Assembly: GCA_007692455.1 (NCBI GenBank)
Contig: RECC01000044.1
Span: 1-64,000 of the forward strand
Length of the DNA: 64,000 nt
Origin: Alkalibacterium sp.
GTDB taxonomy: Bacteria > Bacillota > Bacilli > Lactobacillales > Carnobacteriaceae_A
Direction of reading: 5' to 3'
The notes beneath the pieces are model-generated. The model was not told the origin of the DNA, did not search any database, and saw only the letters and a program-made list of their open reading frames with translations. This document shows positions 8,925 to 16,235 of this stretch, piece after piece (positions within the stretch are counted from its first letter, which is position 1; the number at the start of each line of letters is the position of its first letter). Position numbers and translations under genes: made by a program.

Positions 8925-9899
8925 TTAATTAACATATTTCGTTTTCTTCAATAAGTTCCACATATCTTTTCGCTGATCAGATGGTACTTTTCTGACGTCG
9001 AACTTGACTCCGTGATCTTTCATTTTTCTGAACGCTTCCACGTCTTTTTCGTCTACTGACAGTACATTGTTAATCATGACTTTACCTTCTGAGTGAGCCA
9101 TGGAACCGACATTAACTTCTTCGATTTCTACTCCACCATCAATCACGCGCCAGGCATCGGTCGGATTTTCGAAAAGAAGCAGTGCACTTGTTTTTCCAAA
9201 GCGCGGATCATTCCAGACCTCAATCATTTTATCAACTGGAACAACATTGGCTTTGATTCCCGGTGGAGAAGCCTGAGTAATCAACGATTTACGCAGATCG
9301 TCTTGTGCAACGTGATCTGATACAACAATAATTCGGGTTGGATTGACATCTTTTGACCAGGCAGTTGCTACTTGACCATGAAGCAGACGTGAATCAATTC
9401 GTGCCAGACGGATATCAATTTGCCCATCTCCAACTACCGTTCCTTCAGGAAGTGGTTTAGACGGTTCTTCAGAAGCTCCTGCCGCTTTTGTTTCTGCAGG
9501 CTGCAGTTCTTCAGGTCTGACTTTGACACTGTCTTTGGCCACCTCAATCAAGGAAGCAGCAATGTCGTGTGCCTTGTCCATTGAGAAACGTGCAGTAAAG
9601 GATTCAATCAGCATTGGGAGATTGAGTCCCGCAACAATTGCCCATTTATCCTTGTTTTCTTCAAATAGTGTATTGGCCTGGTTGAACGGAGTACCTCCCC
9701 ATAAATCAACTAAAAATAGCACTTCATCTGAATCAAATGATGCAACGGCTTTTTCCATTTTTCTCCGAATATCATCGGGACCTTCACTTGGAAGAAGCGT
9801 GACAGCTTTTACATTTTCCTGTTCTCCTACAATCATTGTTCCTGACTGCAGAATGCCTTCAGCAAATTCGCCGTGGCTTGCCAGTATAATTCCTACCAT
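8925..9899 (-). CDS. PTS mannose-family fused EIIAB component
   Basis: Cytoplasmic phosphotransfer protein of 324 residues. HPr phosphorylates the EIIA domain (about 1-130) on His9 ([10 protein letters not shown]). An Ala/Glu/Pro linker follows at about 133-160. The EIIB domain (161-324) carries the phosphohistidine His174 in [11 protein letters not shown] and passes the phosphate to the sugar. Both active-site histidines are present. Ribosome binding site AGGAGGG. It lies downstream of a separate EIIB gene, so the operon encodes two EIIB domains. Substrate specificity (glucose, mannose or another hexose) cannot be read from sequence alone. Confidence 0.94.
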   Translation of the reverse strand: MVGIILASHGEFAEGILQSGTMIVGEQENVKAVTLLPSEGPDDIRRKMEKAVASFDSDEVLFLVDLWGGTPFNQANTLFEENKDKWAIVAGLNLPMLIESFTARFSMDKAHDIAASLIEVAKDSVKVRPEELQPAETKAAGASEEPSKPLPEGTVVGDGQIDIRLARIDSRLLHGQVATAWSKDVNPTRIIVVSDHVAQDDLRKSLITQASPPGIKANVVPVDKMIEVWNDPRFGKTSALLLFENPTDAWRVIDGGVEIEEVNVGSMAHSEGKVMINNVLSVDEKDVEAFRKMKDHGVKFDVRKVPSDQRKDMWNLLKKTKYVN

Positions 9900-9947
9900 T
9901 TATTTCCCTCCTACTACTAGCGATAATTCGCTTTTTATAGTTAACAC

Positions 9948-10439
9948 TTACAGAAAATTCCCTTTTTTTAATACATCCATCATCAACTGCTTACGGTCTC
10001 CGGGAACTTTCCTTATCTCGAGTTCGATTCCAATAGAATCCAGATAGACAAATGAATCGATGTCCTGCTGATTAACTGAAACAAAGTGAGTGACCATTTC
10101 CTTTCCTTCAGTAAATTTCATGCCTCCAATGTTGACGCTGTCAAAATTAATCCCCTGTCTGTAACAGTTCATTACATCAGTTGGATTGGTAAATAAGAGC
10201 ATAACTTTAACGTCTTTCAAAAGAGCATGAGAGGCTATCTCTATCAGTTTCGCAACTGATATGACATTCGCCTTGATTTCAGGCGGTGCCGCCTGCTTTA
10301 ATAATGCTTTCTGAAGTGGATTAGCCGCCACTTCATCACTCACGACAATTATGCGGCTGATGCCTGTCACTTTTGCCCAAGTGGTAGCCACTTGTCCGTG
10401 TATCAGACGATCATCGATGCGCAGCAGTCGAATATCCAT
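9948..10439 (-). CDS. PTS mannose-family EIIB, stand-alone
   Basis: A 163-residue EIIB domain with phosphohistidine His14 in RLIHGQVATTW. It is similar over its full length to the EIIB half of the adjacent EIIAB protein (IDIRLxRIDxRLxHGQVATxW, RIIVVSD, KANVxxVxKxIE). It is the first gene of the operon, 48 bases before EIIAB, and follows the sigma-54 promoter. By analogy with LevR regulation, one EIIB could phosphorylate the activator when sugar is absent while the other serves transport. That division of labour is inference. Confidence 0.92.
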   Translation of the reverse strand: MDIRLLRIDDRLIHGQVATTWAKVTGISRIIVVSDEVAANPLQKALLKQAAPPEIKANVISVAKLIEIASHALLKDVKVMLLFTNPTDVMNCYRQGINFDSVNIGGMKFTEGKEMVTHFVSVNQQDIDSFVYLDSIGIELEIRKVPGDRKQLMMDVLKKGNFL

Positions 10440-10534
10440 CTATATTACATCCCTCCTTTTAATGTCCTCTCCTTTCCTGATTAATATCGGGAAAAATTGA
10501 TACTCAGTCAAATTTATCCCCTCTACTATACATA

Positions 10535-10550
10535 AGCAAGAAGCGTGCCA
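10535..10550 (-). promoter_or_regulatory. Sigma-54 (-24/-12) promoter of the mannose-type PTS operon
   Basis: On the minus strand TGGCAC-N5-TTGCT matches the sigma-54 consensus TGGCAC-N5-TTGCW exactly. The predicted transcript starts near 10523, about 85 bases before the EIIB start codon. rpoN and a LevR-type activator are both in the window, so the three parts of the system are visible together. Confidence 0.93.
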
Positions 10551-10590
10551 ACTTTTTTTTTTAAAAACCCTATGTTAAAAGGCTTTCTAT

Positions 10591-10637
10591 CAACACACTA
10601 AAAAACACACTAACAGACTGTGTCCGTTAGTGTGTTT
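10591..10637 (-). promoter_or_regulatory. Candidate upstream activator sites for the LevR-like protein, overlapping levR terminator
   Basis: Three ACACACTAA-type elements lie here: two direct at 10592-10601 and 10603-10614 and one inverted at 10626-10637. They fall at about -68 to -114 from the predicted PTS start, where enhancer-type activators bind. A similar CACTA pair lies upstream of levR at 13582-13600. The role as binding site is inferred. Confidence 0.45.
10599..10637 (-). terminator. Intrinsic terminator of the levR-like gene
   Basis: A 12-bp stem (10603-10614 with 10626-10637) is followed on the minus strand by TTTTTT. It lies 13 bases after the levR stop codon and coincides with the candidate activator repeats. 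Confidence 0.85.
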
Positions 10638-10649
10638 ATCTGTGTCGAT

Positions 10650-13502
10650 CTATTCAAACAGTGTATCTATTTCTTCTATTTCACCTTCGTCATTACTAAT
10701 ATAGTAATTAATGTAACTATATTCCTTAATGGGAATGCTGATTGACAAATCACGTTCAAGTTTTTCAATCTGCGCCTTCACTTTCTTGACAGTATCCTCG
10801 TCAAGCTTGTTTTCTTCAAGATTATTTTCTGCCAGACTATCCTTGTGAATTAGACGTTCAATGACACCGGCCATGTGAAGAATCAGATTAATGTGGAAAG
10901 CATAATCAGCAACGGGCTTTGCTCTTAATAGAGCACACTCGTCAGCAAACTGCCATAACGGCCGTATGACTTTCTTGGGATTTAAGAAGGTATAGTTTTC
11001 TTCAAGAAAAGACAGGACTGTGTCTCTGGCACCTTGTGCATCCGTTAAAACTGACAGGTCAGTTCCATTTTTTTGGACTAATTTTTCAATCAGTGAGAGC
11101 GGGTCATCTTCAATAAATCTTTCCAATGGTATAAATGGAGCTGAAATTTTCGGATTGGCTATACCCGTTGCGGCGATAATATCATACCGCTCCTGCCACA
11201 CATGTATTTTTTCAGACATATCTGCCACTGAACAGGTTTTAACTTCAATTGAGGCGTGTTCGCTCTGGTTTAACGGCTTCTCTATAATTTCCTTAATTTT
11301 TCTGGCTGTCCCTTCACCACTTGCACAAATAGCCAGAATAATTTGTGGTTTTCTCGAGATAGTAAAGCCTGCTTCATATGAATTTTTTATTTCATTTGAA
11401 TAGCCGCTGAACTTTTGGAGAGATTCATGAAGCATATCAATGTCTACATCCATTAATGACGCCTTTCTTACGGCTTCAAGGACCATCGGTGTCGAAACCA
11501 TATCAACCGATCGGACTAATACACCGGTTTCTTTTTCAAGGGAAGATTCGAATGTAGCCAGCGATCCCATATCAACTAGCAGCAATACACCACTTCCTTG
11601 ATTGACCTTTAAAACGGCCTGTTTGATGCGGTCATAAGCAGTTGTCGGTGACATATCCAGTGGCATGTCTATTGCTTCAATCCCTGTCCTGTCCAGTAAT
11701 TCCTCAGCTACTTTAGCCATGCTGCTCGCAGTCGATTTCCCGTGTGTTGCAATTACGACCCCTACCTGGCCGGCAGCTTCCTCTTCTTTAAGCGAAACCA
11801 GCAGGACAGTAAGGTAATACACTTCGCTTTCAGGAATGCTCACTTTGAAATGGTCTCCAATTTTGTCTTTAATTACAGCTGCCACTTCGTACTCTTTCGA
11901 GTAATTCATGGCCATTTCACGAATACGGTCATTCATTTTCCGTTCCTTGCCGCTGTATATTTTATTAAGAAGTGAGCTAATATGGAGACTGACGGCATAG
12001 AGAAAATTCTGCTTCACCTTGTATGCCAACGTCTTTTCAACTAAAGAAGAAACCTCTCTGGCAAATTCAATCACTTCTTTTGTGACAACATCCGCCAGCT
12101 TAGATTCAGTCTGAAGTGAAAAGCCATGATTACGATAAAACGATTTTAAATGAACATTGATATCCGTAGAAATGTACTGGTTGATGGAGTGCTGGTCAAG
12201 CCCTTCCGCTTCAAGCAGAGCAGCTTTATCTCCAATAATATTATAGATATTATAAGGCAGCTCGTATGAATCCATTTCCATCTTGTAAAATGGTTCATTG
12301 GGACTGACTGTTATTTTAGCCTCAAGGTAATTGGATAATTCTTTCTGTTCCAATCGACTGGAAGATAAGCCGACTAGCTGAGACTGAACCGTATCTGGAA
12401 TATCTTTCACTGTTAAGTTAATCTCATCCCGGTTCAACTGGTTCATAAATCCTCTTGCACAGACCAGTTGGATAGTCGATTTTAATTGCCCGATGTTCCC
12501 GTAACCCACACTGGCGATGAGGCCTTTCACTACGTCTTCTGTTAAGGTGATTTTTCTTTGGATCCGATTAGCTTCCAGGCCGGTTAGCAGCTTCAGCAAA
12601 TCCAGCTGTTCTATGACCGGTCTTTCCTTGAATGACGGCATGTGAATCGTTATGGGAATTCGTCGCATAAAGGTATCCAGAAAAGTTGATTTAGGATCTT
12701 CAGTCGTGGCACAGACGATTCGAACATTCGCTTCTCTGTTTTTATCCGTTTCTCCAAGTCTGCTGTATTTTCCAGTATCCATAAAATAAAAAATCATTTC
12801 CTGACCTTCTGGAGGAAGACGGTGAATTTCATCAAGAAACATCATCCCCTGATCAGCTTTTTGTATCAAGCCATCTTTGGAGTTCGCTGCACCGGTAAAG
12901 GCGCCTTTAGAATAGCCGAATAAATAGCTCATCAAAAGTTCAGGATTGTTGGCATAGTCTGCGCAGTTAAATACAATCAACTCTTTTTCAAGATCGATTA
13001 GTTCTCTTGATTGCGCAAAGCGAAACATGGCATGAGCAAAGAAGGATTTTCCGGAACCAGTCGGGCCAGTGATCAGTGTGTTTAATCCTTTCGGCGGATA
13101 CATCACAGCCGCTTTTGCCTGATCTACTGCATTTTTCATACTGCCATTTGCGCCGATAATGGACTGGAAAATGTCTTTTGATTCCTTGTAGGAATAGTCA
13201 AATACTTCCTGAGTCACACCTTTATTTTCTTTCTTTTCTTCTTTATAACTGGGAACGTGCTCTGTTAATGGCTTGTGTCTCAGCGTTTCAACTGTTACAA
13301 ACCGAACCGGTCGCCCTTCCAGCTTTCTAAGTTTATCTTCTCTGACCAGCTGATTTAAATCCTTGGAAACGTTGCTTCTCAGAATATCCAGCTCTTCCGA
13401 CACTTCTTTTGTTGTGACTCCCATGCCCATTTCAATTTCTTTGGGCGAAAATTGAGAACTGGTCTGTTTAACAAATGCATAGACACGATCTTTTCGATTC
13501 AA
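10650..13502 (-). CDS. levR: LevR/ManR-type sigma-54-dependent PTS operon activator
   Basis: Transcriptional activator that opens sigma-54 promoters and is controlled by PTS phosphorylation. Numbering is from the GTG at 13511. In order: winged HTH (about 5-75); AAA+ domain with Walker A GPTGSGKS (149-156), the sigma-54 contact loop GAFTGA (203-208) and Walker B MMFLDEIH (223-230); PRD1 with His510; an EIIA-Man-like domain with His590 (ATHGKS); an EIIB-Gat-like domain with Cys729 (ICASGEGTA); and C-terminal PRD2 with several histidines (863-889). All key motifs are present. Full length is typical of LevR (about 940). The GTG overlaps its own ribosome binding site, so TTG 13502 (start LNRKDRVYAF, after AGGGGG) is preferred. 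It is encoded just upstream of the PTS operon that it presumably activates. Confidence 0.95.
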   Translation of the reverse strand: MNRKDRVYAFVKQTSSQFSPKEIEMGMGVTTKEVSEELDILRSNVSKDLNQLVREDKLRKLEGRPVRFVTVETLRHKPLTEHVPSYKEEKKENKGVTQEVFDYSYKESKDIFQSIIGANGSMKNAVDQAKAAVMYPPKGLNTLITGPTGSGKSFFAHAMFRFAQSRELIDLEKELIVFNCADYANNPELLMSYLFGYSKGAFTGAANSKDGLIQKADQGMMFLDEIHRLPPEGQEMIFYFMDTGKYSRLGETDKNREANVRIVCATTEDPKSTFLDTFMRRIPITIHMPSFKERPVIEQLDLLKLLTGLEANRIQRKITLTEDVVKGLIASVGYGNIGQLKSTIQLVCARGFMNQLNRDEINLTVKDIPDTVQSQLVGLSSSRLEQKELSNYLEAKITVSPNEPFYKMEMDSYELPYNIYNIIGDKAALLEAEGLDQHSINQYISTDINVHLKSFYRNHGFSLQTESKLADVVTKEVIEFAREVSSLVEKTLAYKVKQNFLYAVSLHISSLLNKIYSGKERKMNDRIREMAMNYSKEYEVAAVIKDKIGDHFKVSIPESEVYYLTVLLVSLKEEEAAGQVGVVIATHGKSTASSMAKVAEELLDRTGIEAIDMPLDMSPTTAYDRIKQAVLKVNQGSGVLLLVDMGSLATFESSLEKETGVLVRSVDMVSTPMVLEAVRKASLMDVDIDMLHESLQKFSGYSNEIKNSYEAGFTISRKPQIILAICASGEGTARKIKEIIEKPLNQSEHASIEVKTCSVADMSEKIHVWQERYDIIAATGIANPKISAPFIPLERFIEDDPLSLIEKLVQKNGTDLSVLTDAQGARDTVLSFLEENYTFLNPKKVIRPLWQFADECALLRAKPVADYAFHINLILHMAGVIERLIHKDSLAENNLEENKLDEDTVKKVKAQIEKLERDLSISIPIKEYSYINYYISNDEGEIEEIDTLFE

Positions 13503-13760
13503 CTGGTACACCCCCTTTTTACGCTTTCGTAAACAATTTGCTTTTAGTTATTCACAGTATACTACATATGAGAAAACAGTGACACACTAGAATACACTAA
13601 TATTATATTAGGCGTCATCTAGTTTACTTATCCTCTGTATAGTGTAATTAACGAAGAAGGACTGCTTCGCTCCAGATTTAAAAGTATTGGTCTAATGTTA
13701 TTAAAAGAATGAATCGAAACAACTAACTTTTTCCAAGGTGTGATATAATTTGGCAGCTTC
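13503..13760. other. levR upstream region with CACTA repeats
   Basis: A levR promoter candidate on the minus strand has -10 TATACT (13556-13561) and a poor -35. Directly at the -35 lies a CACTA pair ten bases apart (13585-13589 and 13595-13599), like that at the PTS promoter. An inverted repeat TTTACG/CGTAAA at 13518-13533 overlaps the leader. On the plus strand an extended -10 TGATATAAT (13741-13749) points into repeat array A. Confidence 0.45.
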
Positions 13761-13789
13761 TGCATGCAACTTGATGTGCAGAAATAAGT

Positions 13790-14104
13790 CAGTTGCCTTA
13801 AATAATGCCAAATTTATACAAGTGAATAAAGTGTGATGTTTGAGTTGTATCCTGTAAGGCCTACTAGATACCACTAGTTAAGTTGGAATTGAACGAGTTG
13901 TATTCAGAACTGCTGTTAGAATACAGCTGATGAAGTTCAAAAAGATTGAGTTGCATTTAGAAACGCATTCTAAACACAACTCAAATATATATATGAAGCC
14001 ACTTGTATCGAAAGAGTCATAATTGATACAACCGATCAGATTAGTTTCCATGAGTCATACCTTATATGGACGAAATAAGCAGCTGCATTGCTGATTACAC
14101 CTCT
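13790..14104. repeat. Degenerate tandem repeat array A, period 52-53
   Basis: Units begin at 13790, 13842, 13895, 13948, 14000 and 14052, giving spacings 52, 53, 53, 52, 52. Each opens with a version of GAGTTGTAT(C/T). Units 2-5 also carry an inverted copy, forming hairpins: for example TTGTATC/GATACAA at 14002-14030, and GAGTTG...TTTAGAA with TTCTAAA...CAACTC at 13948-13982. The remainder of each unit is poorly conserved. It does not code for protein. Confidence 0.8.
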
Positions 14105-14125
14105 TTAACCCTTTACAAAGTGGTC

Positions 14126-14158
14126 CACACACGACTGCAGTCATGTATGTGCTTTTTT
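14126..14158 (+). terminator. Plus-strand hairpin with T run after array A
   Basis: A 26-base near-palindrome centred on GACTGCAGTC is followed by C and six T, the form of an intrinsic terminator for a plus-strand transcript. No plus-strand gene precedes it, only array A. Confidence 0.6.
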
Positions 14159-14195
14159 ATGTAATGAACTACCGACATTACGGGAAGTTCTGCAT

Positions 14196-14236
14196 ACAAA
14201 AAAGCAGCTCTATGTGATAATTCACAAAGAGCTGCC
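14196..14236 (-). terminator. Terminator of acidic lipoprotein gene
   Basis: The stem GCAGCTC...GAGCTGC with an inner TGTGA/TCACA extension is followed by TTTTTT on the minus strand, about 85 bases after the stop codon at 14321. Confidence 0.85.
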
Positions 14237-14320
14237 CCCTTTTTGTCTGATTTTTATAGTTTATACCTTTCTCTCCCATGTCCGTAGGTGGTATAGTAAC
14301 TTATAAAAACTGAGAAATGA

Positions 14321-14890
14321 TTATTCGTCTACGCTTACTTCGCCTTCAACAGTACCTTCATCAAGCATTGCTGCTTCGTGTAAGTCTTCTGAAGCAAAAG
14401 TTACGTTACCTGTTACAGTAGCGTTATATAATTCGAATCCTTCTGCGTCAACGTATACGTCTCCGTCAAGTGTTCCTTCCTGAATACGGAAGTTTGGTGA
14501 TTCAACAGTCATTGTACCCACTGATAAAGTAAACTCATCAGTTACGTTACGGTCTTCGTCCTGAGCGTATAACGCTAATTTACGGTACTCTTCCTGATCT
14601 TCGTCATCCTGGTTGTGGAAAGTTCCTGCAACTGTAATGTCATCGCTAACATCAACATCATCTGTAATAGCAGTAATCCAGTTACCGTCAGTACTTAATG
14701 AAGCAACTACTTGATCTGCATCGTCTGTGATAGAAGCAGCTGTTACTGCATCTTCATCTTCAGTTTCTTCGCCTTCGTCCACAACTTCCATATCGTCTGC
14801 TGCGTCGTCGTCTGTATCACATGCTGCTAAAAATCCGCCTAAGGCGATTACTGCAGCACCTGCTGCTAATTTCTTTTTCAAAAATTCCAT
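14321..14890 (-). CDS. Acidic lipoprotein with bactofilin-like beta-repeat C-terminus (paralogue 1)
   Basis: A 189-residue exported lipoprotein of unknown function. The signal peptide ends in the lipobox LAAC (Cys24). A highly acidic stretch of Asp/Glu (about 25-50) follows, perhaps a spacer away from the membrane. The C-terminal part (about 55-189) contains short beta-strand-like repeats of the form GTLDGDVYVDAEGF...TVTGNVTF, resembling the G-x-I/V-x-G-x-V pattern of bactofilin-type beta-helices. It shares clear blocks with the next gene (KLALYxQDxDRNVTDxFTLS, GDVYVDAE, FASE), so the two are tandem paralogues. It is expressed from its own promoter. Confidence 0.8.
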   Translation of the reverse strand: MEFLKKKLAAGAAVIALGGFLAACDTDDDAADDMEVVDEGEETEDEDAVTAASITDDADQVVASLSTDGNWITAITDDVDVSDDITVAGTFHNQDDEDQEEYRKLALYAQDEDRNVTDEFTLSVGTMTVESPNFRIQEGTLDGDVYVDAEGFELYNATVTGNVTFASEDLHEAAMLDEGTVEGEVSVDE

Positions 14891-14992
14891 AATTATCCCT
14901 TACCTTTCCTGATGGAAATTTTTTTTTAAGTTCATAGAATGAAAGGAGAAGATGGAGAGAATACATCCGGACAGTTCTTCTCCCTTTCACTT

Positions 14993-15030
14993 CTATAGTA
15001 TACTATAGACTAGATTTGTGAAGTAGTCAA
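14993..15030 (-). promoter_or_regulatory. Promoter with 16-bp palindrome for lipoprotein paralogue 1
   Basis: Minus-strand TTGACT-N17-TATAGT (plus coordinates 15025-15030 and 15002-15007). A perfect 16-bp palindrome CTATAGTATACTATAG (14993-15008) covers the -10 box, which could be an operator or chance self-complementarity of the -10 region. Confidence 0.75.
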
Positions 15031-15210
15031 CAATAGAACATTATAGAATTATTTAAACTATTACTCATCTTTTTCTCATAATTACCGTTGTTTCAGTGGC
15101 AACCTTCCACATTTTAAACTACCCTAACTTTACTATAATAAAATCCCCTTTAACTTTCTACACTTTTGCACTTTTTTTCTCTGCTATCCATACTTTATAA
15201 AGTTGTATAA

Positions 15211-15243
15211 TGAAAAACCCGACCTGAGTAAAGGTCGGGTTTG
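15211..15243 (-). terminator. Terminator of lipoprotein paralogue 2
   Basis: AAACCCGACCT paired with AGGTCGGGTTT around a 6-base loop, with a T run on the minus strand, 11 bases after the stop codon. Confidence 0.92.
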
Positions 15244-15253
15244 CTTAAATAAA

Positions 15254-15832
15254 TTAGTCTACTCTGATTTCACCAGTGATTGTTGACTCATCATCAATTT
15301 CAGCTGATTCTTCATATTCTTCACTTGCAAAGATTAAATCGCCATCAATTGTTCCGCCAACTAAACGGAAGTTTTCTGCGTCAACGTAAACGTCACCTTC
15401 AAATGTACCGTACTGTAGACGTGTGCTTTCCTGTTCAATAGTAATCATAGGAGCACTTAGAGTAAATGTATCTGTAACATTACGGTCTGCATCCTGCTCG
15501 TATAATGCCAGTTTACGTTCAGCGTCTCCATTGTTATTTTCGAATCCACCTGTAAGAACAAGATCTTCGTCAGATGATACGTTGTCTTCAAAAATAATAA
15601 TCCATGCGCCAGCATCCGAAACACCTTCTAGAAGTGAATCTTCGTCACTAACACGTACTTGTGTAGCTCCAGTGGTTACATCAGAATTTTCTTCTGTTTC
15701 CTCTGTTTCCTCTGCTTCCTCTACTACTTCACCAGAATCATCGACTGTTTCATCTGCTTCTTCATCGTTACCACATGCAGCCAATAACCCCATGCTTGCA
15801 GTGATTAACAACAGTTTGTTCCATTTAATCAT
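15254..15832 (-). CDS. Acidic lipoprotein with bactofilin-like beta-repeat C-terminus (paralogue 2)
   Basis: A 192-residue lipoprotein paralogous to the preceding downstream gene. The signal peptide ends in lipobox LAAC (Cys20), followed by an Asp/Glu-rich tract containing EETEETEE and then the same KLALYEQDADRNVTDTFTLS block and GDVYVDAE/GTIDGDLIFAS repeats. The start at 15832 has AGGAGGA seven bases upstream; the frame extends to 15850 without a better site. The strong acidity fits a protein exposed to saline or alkaline medium, which is inference. It sits under a separate strong promoter with a CRP/FNR-type palindrome. Function unknown. Confidence 0.8.
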   Translation of the reverse strand: MIKWNKLLLITASMGLLAACGNDEEADETVDDSGEVVEEAEETEETEENSDVTTGATQVRVSDEDSLLEGVSDAGAWIIIFEDNVSSDEDLVLTGGFENNNGDAERKLALYEQDADRNVTDTFTLSAPMITIEQESTRLQYGTFEGDVYVDAENFRLVGGTIDGDLIFASEEYEESAEIDDESTITGEIRVD

Positions 15833-15857
15833 GTTTGTTCCTCCTACCATTTTTTGT

Positions 15858-15873
15858 TGTGATTTAATTCACA
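15858..15873 (-). promoter_or_regulatory. CRP/FNR-family operator (TGTGA-N6-TCACA)
   Basis: TGTGA-N6-TCACA is exactly the palindrome bound by CRP/FNR-family regulators, including Fnr- and ArcR-type proteins of Firmicutes. It lies over the predicted transcription start of lipoprotein paralogue 2, so binding would repress. Confidence 0.6.
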
Positions 15874-15876
15874 TTA

Positions 15877-15904
15877 ATCATAACACGTTTCAAAAAGATG
15901 TCAA
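15877..15904 (-). promoter_or_regulatory. Promoter of lipoprotein paralogue 2
   Basis: Minus-strand TTGACA-N16-TATGAT with a TG dinucleotide one base before the -10, a near-consensus vegetative promoter about 45 bases upstream of the start codon. Confidence 0.85.
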
Positions 15905-16235
15905 TTATATTTTGAGAAGAATTCTCTAATTTATAATTTTATTTGTATAAAACACTTTAATAAAGGCATTTTCATGCTATTTTATAATGTGATTTTTTCA
16001 CTAACTTATGTGGTAAGCGGATATTATTGCAGATTTTTTACATGTTTATTACATCACTTTTGCTTAATTTTTGAGATGCATTTCAGAATCGTCCACTTAA
16101 ATATTATCAAACCAGGAAATGAAAATGAATGGTTTGATAATATGATTTAATTGCTTCGCTGTCCAGGGGTTTCCGATAAAAAAACGCCTTTTCCTTATTA
16201 ATGCAGTAATTCTGTAAAGAAAAGACGTGTCTTGT
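15905..16235. other. Intergenic region with long perfect hairpin and CatE terminator
   Basis: AT-rich, no gene seen. A perfect 14-bp inverted repeat (16101-16114 with 16130-16143, arms ATATTATCAAACCA) with a 15-base loop stands apart from the terminator at 16177-16229 and lacks a T run. Confidence 0.6.
16177..16229 (-). terminator. Terminator of CatE-like gene
   Basis: ACGTCTTTTC pairs with GAAAAGGCGT and is followed by a run of seven T on the minus strand. Confidence 0.8.

Larger units (their letters stand above)
13756..14158 (+). ncRNA. Candidate non-coding transcript across repeat array A
   Basis: A perfect extended -10 (TGATATAAT, 13741-13749) could start a plus-strand transcript near 13756. 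It would cross five or six structured tandem units with no long reading frame and end at a GC-containing hairpin followed by six T at 14126-14158. Existence as an RNA is inferred from these signals only; the -35 region is weak. Confidence 0.3.

Noticed and set aside
9523-10047. 174-codon open frame on the plus strand across the PTS genes
   Set aside because: It is antisense to two well-supported PTS genes, has no ribosome binding site and no recognisable domain.
13518-13533. cre site upstream of levR
   Set aside because: The TTTACG/CGTAAA inverted repeat differs from cre at two or more core positions and overlaps the leader; kept only as an inverted repeat.
15423-15929. 168-codon Ser-rich frame on the plus strand
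   Set aside because: It is the complement of the Asp/Glu-rich lipoprotein gene; GAA/GAT codons read backwards give TTC/ATC/TCA/TCT-type Ser-rich sequence.
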